From the NCBI GenBank assembly GCA_036435485.1, contig CM071597.1:142783647-142847646 (forward strand): DNA of 64,000 nucleotides. Direction: 5' to 3'. The number at the start of each line of letters is the position of its first letter. Position 1 is the stretch's first letter. A program made the position numbers and the translations under genes. The notes beneath the pieces were generated by a model. It was not told the DNA's origin. It did not search any database and saw nothing but the letters and a program-made list of their open reading frames with translations. Below, piece after piece: positions 47,359 through 59,682 of the stretch. This DNA comes from Saposhnikovia divaricata (taxonomy: Eukaryota; Streptophyta; Magnoliopsida; Apiales; Apiaceae).

Positions 47359-47730
47359 GACTCTTTTCAGAGCAAACGTAGGCCTCTTTCAGGTTTAGGA
47401 TAAATAAAGGCAACCTACTAGTTGTGGTTGCGTCATTTCCCTTTCAGTTCTTAAGATTTCATGATTTTCAGTAGATGCCCGGGGGGTAGTGGATACACAC
47501 CCCGTCTGGATGAAATTTGATGTAATCGTACTCTTTGATTTTCAGTAAAAGTAGAAGTTGATTGTTTCCTTTTACATATACCACTTATAAATATTTTCAG
47601 AAAGATATGTAAGACCAACGAGCATAGTTCTACATGGCAGCCAGGCTACCATCCAGAACTAGGGGGGTAGTAGTGGATACACCTCTCAGCTTAACAGATT
47701 GAAATTATTAGAATTTTAAAATCTTCAACA
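47359..47730 (+). other. Start of the 3' region of F with two polypurine-like tracts
   Basis: There is no coding sequence. GGGGGGTAGTGGATACAC occurs at about 47480, and GGGGGGTAGTAGTGGATACA at about 47664. Both resemble the true polypurine tract (CGGGGGGTAG before 53401). Confidence 0.65.
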
Positions 47731-48465
47731 CCAGACATGTATGGAACCTTGAGTGGTTCACATGGCTTACTTGGTTACCAGGGCATGTATGGAACCCTGT
47801 TCGGCATACATGGTTCCCTTCATTACTTGGGCTTGTGTGGTACCCTAATTGGCACACTTGGATCCCTTCAACACCAGACATGTATGGAACCTTGAGTGGT
47901 TCACATGGCTTACTTGGTTACCAAAGCATGTATGGAACCCTGTTCGGCATACATGGTTCCCTTAATTACTTGGGCTTGTGTGGTACCCTGATTGGCACAC
48001 TTGGATCCCTTCAACACCAGACATGTATGGAACCTTGAGTGGTTCACATGGCTTACTTGGTTACCAGGGCATGTATGGAACCCTGTTCGGCATACATGGT
48101 TCCCTTCATTACTTGGGCTTGTGTGGTACCCTGATTGGCACACTTGGATCCCTTCAACACCAGACATGTATGGAACCTTGAGTGGTTCACATGGCTTACT
48201 TGGTTACCAGGGCATGTATGGAACCCTGTTCGGCATACATGGTTCCCTTCATTACTTGGGCTTGTGTGGTACCCTGATTGGCACACTTGGATCCCTTCAA
48301 CACTAGACATGTATGGAACCTTGAGTGGTTCACATGGCTTACTTGGTTACCAGGGCATGTATGGAACCCTGTTCGGCATACATGGTTCCCTTCATTATTT
48401 GGGCTCGTGTGGTACCCTGACCGGCACACTTGGATCCCTTCAATATCAGACATGTGCGTAACCTT
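47731..48465 (+). repeat. 143-bp tandem array, five copies plus a partial one
   Basis: The word CCAGACATGTATGGAACC starts at 47731, 47874, 48017 and 48160, and as CTAGACATGTATGGAACC at 48303, each 143 bases apart. A decayed partial unit follows from 48446. The copies are nearly identical. Each unit has two related halves that begin with CATGTATGGAACC. Open frames on both strands here are a by-product: 143 is not a multiple of three, yet few stops occur. Confidence 0.96.
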
Positions 48466-49506
48466 GAGTGGTTCACATGGCTTACTTAATCGATAGTCAT
48501 ATACGGAATCATGACTGACATACATTGATCATTCAATCATCAACCTATGTGGTTACTAGAGTTAACCAATATGGATTACCGAATGCCTTACCAATGCAGC
48601 CTTGCAGGAATGGCTTACATGGAATTCTCACAAATGATTCATTGAAATAAGCTAGTGATCCCGGAACAAAGGCTTCCAGGCTAAGCCGAGAGGTCACCCC
48701 GGGCTACCAAACAGGGTTACCACCTGAGGCTTCCGAGGCCAGGTTCCCGTCTTTGGGGCTTCCAGACACTATAGGGTTACCGGGCGGTACCCCCACACCC
48801 GGAGTAACAGTTTCACGGACCAAGGTACGAGTAGTACATCATTACTGTGGCTACCTATCCAGGTATGTGTTGCCACAACTACTCAAGTGCACTTCCGTAT
48901 TACGTTACCGTTCTATCATCCAATTCTCGAAGCATGATTTATCATTCATTTCATTTAATCAACATACATATGGCATATATCCTCTAAATATTTGTATAAA
49001 CTAATTCTAGGATCAATGTCCAGAGTCGTATTACTCATTAGAATCCAATAGTGACATTCAGTTACGAATTGCCTTAAGTTATAATGTTACCCTTCTTACT
49101 TACCAAATTAATACCTTAGAATACGAATAAGTTTGAGGTATAAATTCCCAGAACTATCGATTACGAATTAGTGTTCGTCGGGTAGTTAGTAAATAATTAA
49201 CATACCACTAAGTTAGAAACATGCACTGGACGTATCCATCTGAACCAAACTACTTGTGTTATAGTTGCGGTAGCTTGTAAGTACCCATCGCAGGACCCTC
49301 ATACGAATAATATTTAGGATATAACTAGTCCTACCACGGTACCTGTACCTATCACAGAACAGTTAGATGATAAAACAAACATGCATTAATATGATAAACC
49401 AGGGTTAAAAGTACATCTGTGGAGCGTTAAGGAGCCCACCCCCTTAATTAAAGCAATAAGTTCAGAGAAACAACTAGATAAAAGTTCGGAATGGCTGAAG
49501 AGAAAG
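48466..49506 (+). other. Noncoding stretch between the tandem array and the antisense gene
   Basis: I see no coding frame on either strand. The 18-base word at 48778-48795 (TACCGGGCGGTACCCCCA) is an exact copy of LTR sequence at 40701-40718. The remainder is AT-rich and unremarkable. Confidence 0.55.
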
Positions 49507-52111
49507 TCACTGAGAAACGGAAGGGTCTTTGGTAGCCTCAGAGCTAGGGGAATCCTCGACAGGGTCAACCTTTTGGGTAGAATCGCCTGGAGTAACCTCA
49601 ACCACGTGTGTGGGAGCCTCAACCCTGGTAGCCTGGGCATCTTCGATATCACCTTGTTGGACGGCTGATGGCTTGGTGACCACTTTGGCGGTGGAGACCA
49701 GGGACTTGGCAGCCTTAGCCTTGAAACCTTCCACTTGCTTCACGGCATCCTCACCAAGAAGGGACCAGTCCAGATTTGGCATTACCTTCCAGGTAGCCTT
49801 CATGTAGTCATTGACTCCTTTAGAGAAACCAGTTTTATACCTGTCCGGGAGGGCCTCTTTGAGCTTTTTCACTGAAGCCTAAAGCGTACCAACCTGCAGC
49901 TTTAACTCATCGTTTACAGCATCATGGGCTGCTTTCAACTCTTCTTTTTCTCTCTCCCAGTCGAAAGCCACTTTACTCAGCCTGTCTTTCTCCTTAGACA
50001 GCGTAGAAACATCACCCTTCATCTTCTTGACGGCATCCAAAAGCTTCTTCTTCTCTTCCTCTATAACCTTCATGTCAACCTTCAATTGTTTCATCTCTTC
50101 ACGGAGCCGCATGTCACCCCGGGTGGCCAGGGCAAGCTGATTGGAAAGCCTAAGCTGATGGAAGAAACTCTCACCCGCGGAGAACAGCATAGACCTTGCA
50201 GCATCGGAAGTCTTTTGTTTAACCCATCCTGTTATCGTTTCCAGGGGTATCTGCCCACCGCACATCTGATGAAATTGCTCCGCATCACCCATGGGGGTAC
50301 CCTGTTGAGACACCTTAGCTTTCTTTGAGGACCTGGTTTCAGGAGTAGACTTTGAAATCCCGGTAACCTGAGAGAGTCTTCGCCTTTCAGCAGCGGAAAG
50401 CTCAGTCTTGACGGACAGAGAAGCGGGGAACCGAGAAACCGGAGTGGCAGCAATAGGGGTCTCCAACATAGTCAACTCATCTTCGGGAAATAAATCCTCA
50501 TACTTGTCAGAGGGCTTGATAAAGGACGGCACAGATCCTGACATACCTGAAACGATGAAACATGAGAGATATCAGTTACCATAACATATATTTATAAGGA
50601 GAAATTTCAGGCTACCGATAATGCTAACAGATCCAGACTTCTGGACATAGATGAATACATGAGTATGAGAAAAGCAATAAATACAACACAGTTTGGAAGC
50701 ATATACATAAGAAAATCTATAGAAATGCTAATATCAGTAAGTATCTATGAACAAAGAGATATGACGTATTGGGTGGCAATGTGTGTGTAAATAGGAGGCA
50801 TAGGGAGCGGCAGCCCAGGATACCGGAAGGGGAGCCGGTGGAAGCCCCATCTTTCCTCTCACGCTTCTTGGTACCTAGAGGCTTAGTCTCTCTTTCCAAC
50901 TTATCCTTAACCTCCATCTCGTGAGCAGGAGATGGGGGAGCCACATGTCTTGAGAACCCTAATCTCATCAGAGTCTCCGGGATCAACAAACTTTCCCCGT
51001 CTCTCAACGAGCCTGCCAACTTCATGATATTCCTAGCCCTTTTTTCTTCAATCCCCTGCAGGGATGTTTGCGCTGGGATTCCTAAACAATACAACAAGAA
51101 AAATGGAGGTTGAATCAAAAAGAAGAAGGTGTTTTGACTGGTGCTACCAGTAGTGTGAAGGGATACCGAATGCTTACCCGGAGTCAGGTTCCATTCCTTT
51201 CTCACCTCCTCACAATCGTAGCAATATAAAAACATTTCTAGCCAGTCATACATCCCCCGTTTGTTTCCCTTTATACACTTACCTTGTCTATTGTTCCAGG
51301 AAGTAAGATAGAAAATACCCACCTTCCTTCCCACATCTTTCAGTTGATAGAAATATCCCAGCTCTCTAGCCGTAAGGGGAATAGAGAAGGTTTGGTCGTA
51401 AAGAATATACATGCAAGCTGCCACCCTAAAGGAGTTAGGAGACAACTGCATTGGAGCAATATCATAGAAGTTTAACACATCAGTGAAAAATGGGTGCAGT
51501 GGCAGAGAAAACCCTAACTTGAAAAAAGATGCAGATAACACTGCGTTTGGTATGGATTGATCAGGCTCAAAGTTGTTAAATCTATGACACCTCTCACCCC
51601 CACTGGGAATCACCAGATTGCATCCCGGGTTGCATAGCTCCCGTAACCTTTCAAGTCTATCTACATTCATGGAGGAATCCATGTCTTCGCAGGAGGGAAC
51701 GAAGCTTACCGGAACGTGAAGCTTCCGTTCCACCTGTACTATCATCCCCACTGCAATTTGTTCCTTATCACCTATCGAATCCTTATCGGTAGAGAACATA
51801 TTCGTTGATCCCTCTTCCTCATCAGTATTAGAGCTTAGAACAACTCTATCGGGATGCCCCTCAACAGGAATTGACGAACCAGCCTCCACGGAAGGTTTGG
51901 GGTACCGGCTAACAATCTCAGCCTCGAGAGGGTCAATGACTTCCACCCGAGAGCGAGTTCTTGAACTAACAGACGGTCTAGACTGTAAAATGGGTTGAGA
52001 GATGAGCAAGTCACTTATGTGGGTGGACCAAGTGTCAGAGGGCTCCCCGGAGATGGGAGACACGTTTCCCGGTTGCAATGAGGAACCCCCAGATACAGAT
52101 GAAGACGACAT
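49507..52111 (-). pseudogene. Antisense three-exon gene of the Tat element (Transposase_28-like)
   Basis: The ATG is at 52111 (MSSSSVSGGSS). Exon 1 is 52111-51178, exon 2 is 51081-50824 and exon 3 is 50546-49507. Both introns (51177-51082, 96 bases; 50823-50547, 277 bases) have GT...AG ends and phase 1 junctions. The exons total 2232 bases, exactly 744 codons. Residues about 150-300 resemble the plant 'putative gypsy type transposon' domain (Transposase_28: SFFKLGFSLPLHPFFTDVL, MQLSPNSFRVAACMYILY). Exon 3 encodes a Lys/Glu-rich coiled coil of about 100 residues, then a Ser/Thr/Val-rich tail. A TAG at 49879-49881 (codon 620) would remove the last 124 codons. Extra ORFs between pol and the 3' LTR, some antisense, are known in Tat elements. 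The function is unknown. Confidence 0.85.
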
Positions 52112-52803
52112 CTGCAACCACAGGATGCAGGTTAGGTGAAAGATTTGGAATTAGGAAGTTTAAGTTGAAGAAATTAAAGGTCTCAAATAATTATCCTAGG
52201 AGTACCCTGTGAACGAAGGGACTACCGGTTCACATTAAAAGTAAGCCAAGGCTCGGGGGGTGGCCACTAATAGATCAACCCAACGGGATTGTGCTAAGGC
52301 TACTCAATCAAGAAAAATAAGGGGAGCATGCCTAAAGAACTATAAGGCTATCCAAAACAACGAATTTGAAATATTTACTTGACAAGACAGATTAAAGTAA
52401 ATAAATTTCATTAGAGACATATATCAAACATGTTATAAGCATGTCAAAGAACAATTACGGGGGAAGCCGAAGGGGGTTTCACCCCAGCCTCTCGGTATAC
52501 ACACAGAAGACAGAGGTTCACACATGCAACCACGAATCAGAAGAAGCGCAAACAGATCTGTCCGAAGAAAGGTTCAACAGTAGAGAAGTATAACAAGAAT
52601 GAACAGGCGGATATTAAAAACTTAGGCGAATCAAAACGAATGGTGTGCAATGTCCCCTAGAAAATAGAATTTACTATCGATTCAAGGATATGCGTTCACA
52701 TGTGCATATAGATGTGCGAAAGCATAGTCTGGTGTGTGCATAGCAATCATACATAAAACCGCAAACTGTGCTTATAAACGGGTCAAGAAAGTCAGAGGCA
52801 TAC
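52112..52803 (-). other. Probable 5'UTR intron of the antisense gene
   Basis: On the minus strand CCAG/GTATGCC at 52803 is a good donor, and GTGGTTGCAG directly before the ATG at 52111 is a good acceptor. This would be a 692-base leader intron ending exactly at the start codon. No coding frame exists in this stretch. Confidence 0.5.
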
Positions 52804-52942
52804 CTGGATAGAGATAAAGAGAAAGGTGTGAAAACACTTTAGCCTTCACCGGAAGCCTCGTCGGAAACCTTTGGAACCCTTGCCTGCTTAAGAGAGTGTG
52901 TTGTGTAAAAATGAAAAGAAAAGTGAAAAGATTAAAACATAT

Positions 52943-52952
52943 GGATATATAC
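52943..52952 (-). promoter_or_regulatory. Likely TATA box of the antisense gene
   Basis: The minus strand reads TTTGTATATATCCATA. About 30-45 bases downstream is a CA/CT-rich leader (ACACAACACACTCTC), a common plant transcript start context. Then comes the candidate leader intron. This would drive transcription against the element. Confidence 0.5.
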
Positions 52953-52959
52953 AAACACA

Positions 52960-53383
52960 GAGCAAAGAGGCGTGTCCCTCTAGTCAATTGACTTGGCACA
53001 GAAAACGAGACAGGCAGGAAGCTCATACACGTGGGAAAATGGACCGTCTATGTTCATCCTGAAAGGAAATGGTAGAGTCCGAGAACAACTACCTCATTTT
53101 TTCAATTATCCTTTTTAATTTCCTAGGGATAAAGGTAATTAAATACTTAACGAATAAATCATAAGGGTTCCCGCTTGACGATTAATTCTAATTCCAGCTT
53201 CCATAGCACAATAACAGGAGTTACCAATTATTAGAATCAGTATTAACCCCAAATTCTATGATTAAGAATTTTCAGTATTGACATTTCATATGATGACGAT
53301 GATCTGGCAAGATAGCAAAAAGATGAACTTTCTTGATGAACGGCACCCTGTGAATATTAGGTTCCCCTTGCACACAGTACTTC
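52960..53383. other. 3' untranslated region of F before the polypurine tract
   Basis: AT-rich with no reading frame on either strand that I can support. It would include upstream promoter sequence of the antisense gene. Confidence 0.5.
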
Positions 53384-53401
53384 AGGGAACCGGGGGGTAG
53401 T
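53384..53401 (+). other. Polypurine tract of element F
   Basis: AGGGAACCGGGGGGTAGT directly precedes the 3' LTR start (TGTTTTGACC at 53402). Confidence 0.88.
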
Positions 53402-54351
53402 TGTTTTGACCAAAATCTTGCATGGGTTAGATTTAGGCCCACTAGAGGATTAGGGTCCAGATCCATGAAGAGAATGTGTAATCTATCGGGTTTCCGGAGG
53501 CCTGCGGTAGCCCTAGGGGTTACCATGTACACTGCAGCACGGGAACGCATGACTAAGGGTCTCAAGGTATCCCCTTGAGGATAACCTATAACTATTATCA
53601 GTCATCTAGTAGAGCCTCCAGAGTAGCTTCCGTGATAGGGGTTACCGGAGGGGGTACCGGAGCCAGGCTACCGGGCGGTACCCCCAGCTTCCGCCGGAAG
53701 CCTGATCAGGCTGCCAAATCAGATAAGGCACGCCTCCTACTTTTTAGGAACACGTTTATATCATCTAAAAACACTCTCAAACAGATAAACATTCAGTTAT
53801 TTGAGGATATATGTCATATATACTTGATAAATGATACAAAATCATGATAAATACAAGAGATAATCATTCTATGTTACCTAAACTGCTTGGTAACCTGATT
53901 ATACACATCATACTCGATTATTATCAGAAATAACAGTCATTATCCCACTGGAGAGAGGATAACTTATCATAAATAAACGATCATATCCTTCAAGAACTAC
54001 ATTCGGGCTTGATCCACTATAAATAGTGGTATGTAGGCAGTTTACGGGATCTTCTTCGACACTTTACACTCCTTGAGTAGCTAGAGCACGTGCACTCTTG
54101 TGTGACACAGTCAAATTAGGGTTCTTGGCTGGCCAACAGATGGTCCTTGAGCTCTATCCCGTAGATTCAGCCCCAATCATCACCAAAACACCTTCCCGTG
54201 TTCTTCGGTAACCCCTAGCCGTGTGCCTTCCCGGGCGGCTAGCCATAAATCTCCGAATGTGAGCCTTTCCGGGCAGTTAGGCGATTTCATATTTAACGGC
54301 GCTATTCCAGCAATGGCCTCCACGTAGTTGCGCAAAAATCCTCCAACAACA
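53402..54351 (+). repeat. 3' LTR of element F (950 bp)
   Basis: It matches 40434-41357 with about seven substitutions by eye and has 26 additional bases near its end (after GCGCTATTC). It ends CTCCAACAACA and is followed by the target duplication TATTA. Confidence 0.95.
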
Positions 54352-54356
54352 TATTA
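54352..54356. repeat. Target-site duplication of element F, right copy
   Basis: TATTA is identical to 40429-40433. Confidence 0.93.
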
Positions 54357-54904
54357 TATGTATTAAAAATAATTTTATTTAAAAAATAATATTAAATTGA
54401 TTCCGATTAGTGATCCATTAATCGTTCTGATTAATCCCCGCCAATTCGATGAATCCCTGCTCTGTACCTTCATCGGTTTGTTCTGAATTTCGCTCCCCTT
54501 TCTTATTCCATAGTTTATTCTTTCTAACTTGTTCTTCTTTTTTATTCCATAGTTCCTTCTTTCTAACTTGTGCATGTTATACTTATTTTAGAGCATCTCC
54601 AACAATCTCTTAATTGCCTCTTTAATATAATATAAATTATATGTCTCTTAGCAAGTTAGTAAATAGATTTCCGTGTCAACTACAACAATATTCTTTATCA
54701 TCACTCCGAACTTATATTTTATTAATATTTCAAACCTAACTATGACATGCATTCAAATCCAACCATGTGCAAGTTATTGAAGTGTAGATAATAAAGCAAC
54801 TGTTTGATATAAGAAACAAGTAAGCACAACAAGTTTTTGTCCAAAAGCTTGGTTTATTTCTGAAGGATTACAACTGTTAAATAGAGAGCAAGAAAGAAAC
54901 TAAT
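54357..54904. other. AT-rich spacer between elements F and G
   Basis: No gene is present. A 39-bp direct repeat (TTATTCCATAGTT at 54503 and 54542) lies here. The phrase GAGCATCTCCAACAATCTCTTA at about 54593 resembles the ends of common plant MITEs, but I could not find a partner terminal repeat. Confidence 0.55.
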
Positions 54905-57900
54905 TGTAAGAACCCAGATTTTTGGATAGAATTAAAACTTTTTATTATGTATGGATGTAATAGTAAATAGTGGGTACGACTATGATGTAACGAATGTTCT
55001 AATGAATAAATGGAATAGATTTGGATTCAAATATTTATATGTCATGAAGAATCCTATTGGTTGACAATCTAGATGAGAATTATCTATCTCCTAGGAAATT
55101 AATATTTGATAATTCCAAAGGGAAAGGTTATTCTTATGTCATCCAAATCGATATCTGTTATCAGTCCAGTGGTTCCGTAAAAGGGTTAAGGAACGATTGA
55201 AAGAGAACCGGGACATCTATATAACCGTAAAAGAATAAGTAAAGAACAAGTGGTGAATAGTGATTTTGATGGATTAGGAATATTATAAGACGACGCTATA
55301 TAGAAGTACCCGGAACGAATTTCTGAGTTCATATTAATGATCCAGGGGGAAAAAGAGTGTATGTAAAAGCTGTCGGATTCTGAAAAATGGCACTTTTATT
55401 TTTTCCGAGATTTCCCTGGACGCTGAAAGACCTAAGAGATTATTAAAAGGATTTAAGGAAAATGGATTCGAGAGTTATTAAGAATGATGGAGAATGGTAG
55501 TATAAATGTAAAGAAGGTTTCCGGTAAAACCCTAACTAAAAACGATTGAGATATTCGTTCGAACGATCAATCAAATTGAGCAATAACCGGACAAAAGAGC
55601 AAGCAGAGAGCAAGATGCATGCTTGTGCTAGTAGAAATATCTAGTAACCAAGTGGTTACATGAGTAACCAATGCACTTAGTGATTTAAACCTTGTACTCA
55701 GCATAATAGATATTTTTTCAACCAAGCTTCCACATCAAGCCATACAAATACATCATCCATTGCATCACACCTTTATTAAAGTAGCTTTTGGCCAGGATAT
55801 TATCTTGCTCCCATCACAATAATTCATTTCTAGCAAACCAAGCAAGAGAACAAAAGCAAAACAACTCCATTCTTTCCATTCTTACAAACTGTCCAGCAGA
55901 AGCTCATCAAAGAAGAAAATTCATATCTCCATTTCTATCCATGATAAAATCACAAAACTTTTACCACAGCCTCTCCACTCCATGTGCAATATTCACTCAA
56001 AGTTTCATAGCAATCCAAGTAGTATAGCCTACGCAAATCACCTCCCCAATTTGAAGAAGCAAACTGTCCTGATGCTTGACAGTTTCTGGACTGATTTTCT
56101 AACGGCCATATCTCCTTCATTACTCAATGGAATTTGGTGTTCTTTAGATTGTTGGAAAGCTGGTTGGATTCTCTACAACTCTCCTTTAGAAGTCTTGATC
56201 AGAAAACCTCGGTAAGGCCCTCGTTTTTCATGATCTTTCTACTGAGTTATAGCAGATCCGAAAATCACTAATTATGTTCTTGATGATTCTTGCTAGTTTA
56301 AGGATGTAAGGAGTTCTAAGGACTAGATCAAGGCTTGTTAGACTCACATACACACCAAGGAAGGTATAACTCTCTTGAAATCCTAGATCTTACTTTGAGT
56401 TTTAAGCATGATCTTGGTATTTTAAGATTAGTTATGATATTAGTGTTATTATAGACATGTTAGCATGATTTGGTGGTTGATTTGGTAACATGATGATCAT
56501 TATGACGAAGTGTAAAATTTCTGGACTTAGTGAGATGTATAACATGTGTATAAGATGTATGGATGCCCGGTGTGGCTTGGTTTTGATGTTACGATTTTCA
56601 GAACGTCCGAATTATAGCCGTCGTAATGCCCGATTTTCGTTAACCTAAAGAAATTGTAGTTGACAGTAGCTATAACCCACTTTCCAGTTTCATATTATGC
56701 CATGACAAGATAGATTATGTTATAAGCTTCGTTTTGATATAAAGATCATGTGAAACGGATTTACGGTTTAGGAATTATGACCGATTTACTAAAAGTAGTT
56801 CGAAACCATAAACGATAGTTCGTAACTGAAATTGAACCCTCATAAAATATGCAAGTTAGTGACAAACCTTGGTAATTAAATATTAGAGATCATAAGGAAG
56901 GTGTAGGAGAAAACCTCGTGTCAAACGGATCGTTTTTCAATTTTATAAAAATGTTTGAATTGAGGTTAAACGCGAACGAACCCCTAAAAGCGTACTTGGT
57001 TATAACTTTGGTAAAACGCTTAGAAAACGGGTGATAAAACTCGAGGTATAATCTTGGTTCGTAAACGACCGACCTTAGAACTGACCCAGCTTAAGTATAT
57101 GTCAAGTGTAAGTGTAATGACATGTCTTAATAACGAATAAAAGTCGGATCGTATCGGTAATAAAAAGAGTTATACAAAAGGGTGCATAACAAGATAACTC
57201 GAAAGCGTGTTTTGACTTAAGTAAAGTTTATACGTAACTTTCTAAAGAAGTGTTAGGTGATTAATCTCGAATGTTCTGATTATTTATAGATCACCGAGCT
57301 GAACCGGGACACGCTACCTCTACCCACACCCGATTACCAGGCAAGTTTCAAATCCTTTAAAAGGCTGTTGTTGTGAATATATATATGCTTTCTGTTATAC
57401 ATATTCCATGTCATGCATGCCTACGTCCAAGTTATATTGATATACTTGTTCCTTGAATTATTGTTGGCTTATAAGCTAGATAGTGAATAATCAGTTATAA
57501 GCCGGATATTGTTAAGTCCCTTAGAGAAGGGCATATAGATCGTAATCGTTGAATATAGAACGGGAGTCAGTACTACTTGATATATCGTAATTACCTTCGA
57601 GGGGAATATTTAATTAAATATTTTCCATTATTTGGGTGACGAATATTATTTGAATATTCGTCCGAGATCATTTAATTAACGATCATTACCTCAAATAATT
57701 ATTTGAACGTTATCTATCCAATGAATATTATTTTTCAATATTCATTTAAAGTCGATTCATTTATCGAATATTATTTCGAATATTCCTTTAAAGCTTGGAT
57801 TACTAAATAAATATTATTTCGATATTCATTTAGAATATTATTCATTAAATGAATATTACTTTTTTGAATATTCACTTAAGATCCCAATTACTTAATGAAT

Positions 57901-59485
57901 ATTATTGTAAATATTCATCTGATGTTCTATTTATTTATTGAATATTATTTTTAATATTCCTTTCAAGTCTTATTAATTAAATGAATTATTTTGAATGTTC
58001 ATTTAAATATTTAATTATTTATTAAATATTTTCTCTTTATTCTTTCGAGAATTATTCTGAGAAATACTTCGATTTAAATATTCGTTCATAGTTATAAGTC
58101 TTCTTTAACTATTTCTGATTCAATAAATATTCTCTGAATATTTATTCGATACTCTGAAATGACTTCAAATATTATCTTCGACCTTCGACTATTATAAAAT
58201 TACTTCGGAGACGTATTATTATTAATATTATATCAAGAAAGGTTCTCAAAATTTCATTCTTCCTTCGAATCTATCTTCCAAATAATAAGGGAACCTTACT
58301 TGAGAAATGTTATTTATATTGTTGACTTCCCGGTCATAAATCTTTTGAAACTATTCTTTTAACTCGCAACTTGGTTGCTGTTCATATATCAAATCTTGTG
58401 TACCTTCTCATCATTCGAGGGGTAGGTATGTCGGAACAAGTTGGTATCCATTAACAAGCAGTAGCTTGGGAAATATTGGTGAATTTTCCTTTCCAACTAG
58501 ATACGACTACTTTGTGGAGTCTTATCAACAAGTATCATACTTGGGGAAAGGGGGACGAACTTTATGTTTCAGAGTTATGGATGTTATACGAACTAGGAGC
58601 TGCGTAAGTGGCCGAGTGGCGCCGGTCCAGCAATGGCCCAACCGTTGGCCGGGGGGTTCCAGAGGGCGGTGGACAAGTAAATCCGTCGGTGCTTCCTTCT
58701 ACATGTAGAGAACAATGATGAGGAGCATAACTGGCGACTGATCATCGTAAATGTTATGGCTCCTGGCGCGTCAATGCTTTGGGATTGGTTCATCTTTCAA
58801 AGTTAGAAATTTTCTGCAACATTCTCTATGTTGGCAGGGTTGAAAAGTGTTCAAAACTGGAATTGCATTATTTCTTGCAAGTTCCTCTTTGTGATATATG
58901 ATGACATCTGGTTCATATTTTTGTGCATCAGATACTTCTATGGAAAGTATATGTCGGGTTACCTTGTAACTTCATCGTTCATATTATACTGGCATTATGT
59001 TCATTAAATGCATGGCATATGGTTTCAAAACTCGTTTGAACTATTATATATATTGTTGTCCAGTTATATTATTTTGGTGGGCTTTGGCTCACCCTTGCTT
59101 TATTATTTATATCACAACAATAGATAGAGCAGATGGTCCGTAACCTGAGGACGATGTGGCTACCATTGCGGAGCAGAGAGCCAGGGGTAGACTAATCTTC
59201 AACTGCTGAGTATCAGTTATATTTATTTATATGACTTGTAAATGGATGGCAAAGAGTTTGTAAATTGAATGTTATTCTTTTGAGTTGTAAGAACTCAAAC
59301 CAGTGATTAATAATATACGATAGATTACTCTGATTTCATCTCTGGGACTATAACTGTTTGTGTGGTGTGATATTATTGTGGGGTCATATTGTGCAGTTTA
59401 TTTATTTTGATTCAAGTTCAAGGATTATTGTTGGAGTTGAGACCGTAACGACCAGATCCCCGACCCCGGATCTGGGGGAGTTACA
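54905..59485 (+). repeat. 5' LTR of element G (4581 bp)
   Basis: This is collinear with D's LTR at clearly lower identity. The TATA box is at 55296-55303, the stem-loop at 55342-55419 and the GAATATT palindrome array at about 57640-58150. It ends GGGGGAGTTACA. Confidence 0.9.
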
Positions 59486-59489
59486 GTAA

Positions 59490-59501
59490 TGGTATCAGAG
59501 C
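59490..59501 (+). other. Primer-binding site of element G
   Basis: TGGTATCAGAGC lies four bases after the LTR end, identical to the site in D. Confidence 0.93.
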
Positions 59502-59682
59502 GTTACGTTATACACCCGAGAGATGATGCGACGTTAAAACAATAAATTCACTAAGATAATAAGAACTCTTGCCAAGTTCATAGTCGGACTACATAATGTA
59601 GTACTGACATATATAACCCTTATGGGAACTCTTAAATATCATGTTAGTAACTTAGCCCGATGTTGTATCGACGAGTAAGGCC

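Larger units (their letters stand above)
40434..54351 (+). mobile_element. Element F: complete Tat-lineage Ty3/Gypsy retrotransposon
   Basis: The element is 13.9 kb with LTRs of 924 and 950 bp, TGTTG...CAACA ends and a TATTA target duplication. The order is LTR, primer-binding site, gag, protease, RT, RNase H, second (archaeal-type) RNase H, integrase, a 6-kb 3' region, polypurine tract, LTR. The dual RNase H and the long 3' region with extra ORFs define the Tat lineage (Ogre, Retand, Grande relatives). Pol has two clear frameshifts, one stop and a changed RT catalytic residue, so the copy is inactive. The LTRs differ by about seven substitutions by eye plus one 26-bp length difference. Confidence 0.96.

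Noticed and set aside
47731..48465. Regular repeat considered as a CRISPR-like array
   Set aside because: The units are contiguous 143-bp copies without distinct spacers, in plant retrotransposon DNA.
47835..48525. Several 67-109 codon ORFs on both strands with repeated His/Trp/Gly/Thr text
   Set aside because: They follow the 143-bp tandem unit in different frames. The repeat explains them and no single frame persists.
54590..54720. GAGCATCTCCAACA phrase as a MITE
   Set aside because: The phrase resembles common MITE ends, but I found no matching inverted end or target duplication nearby.
55788..56215. Two overlapping ORFs of 77-79 codons in the LTR of G
   Set aside because: There is no similarity to known domains. 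The corresponding D LTR region has a different, shorter frame, so this is likely chance.
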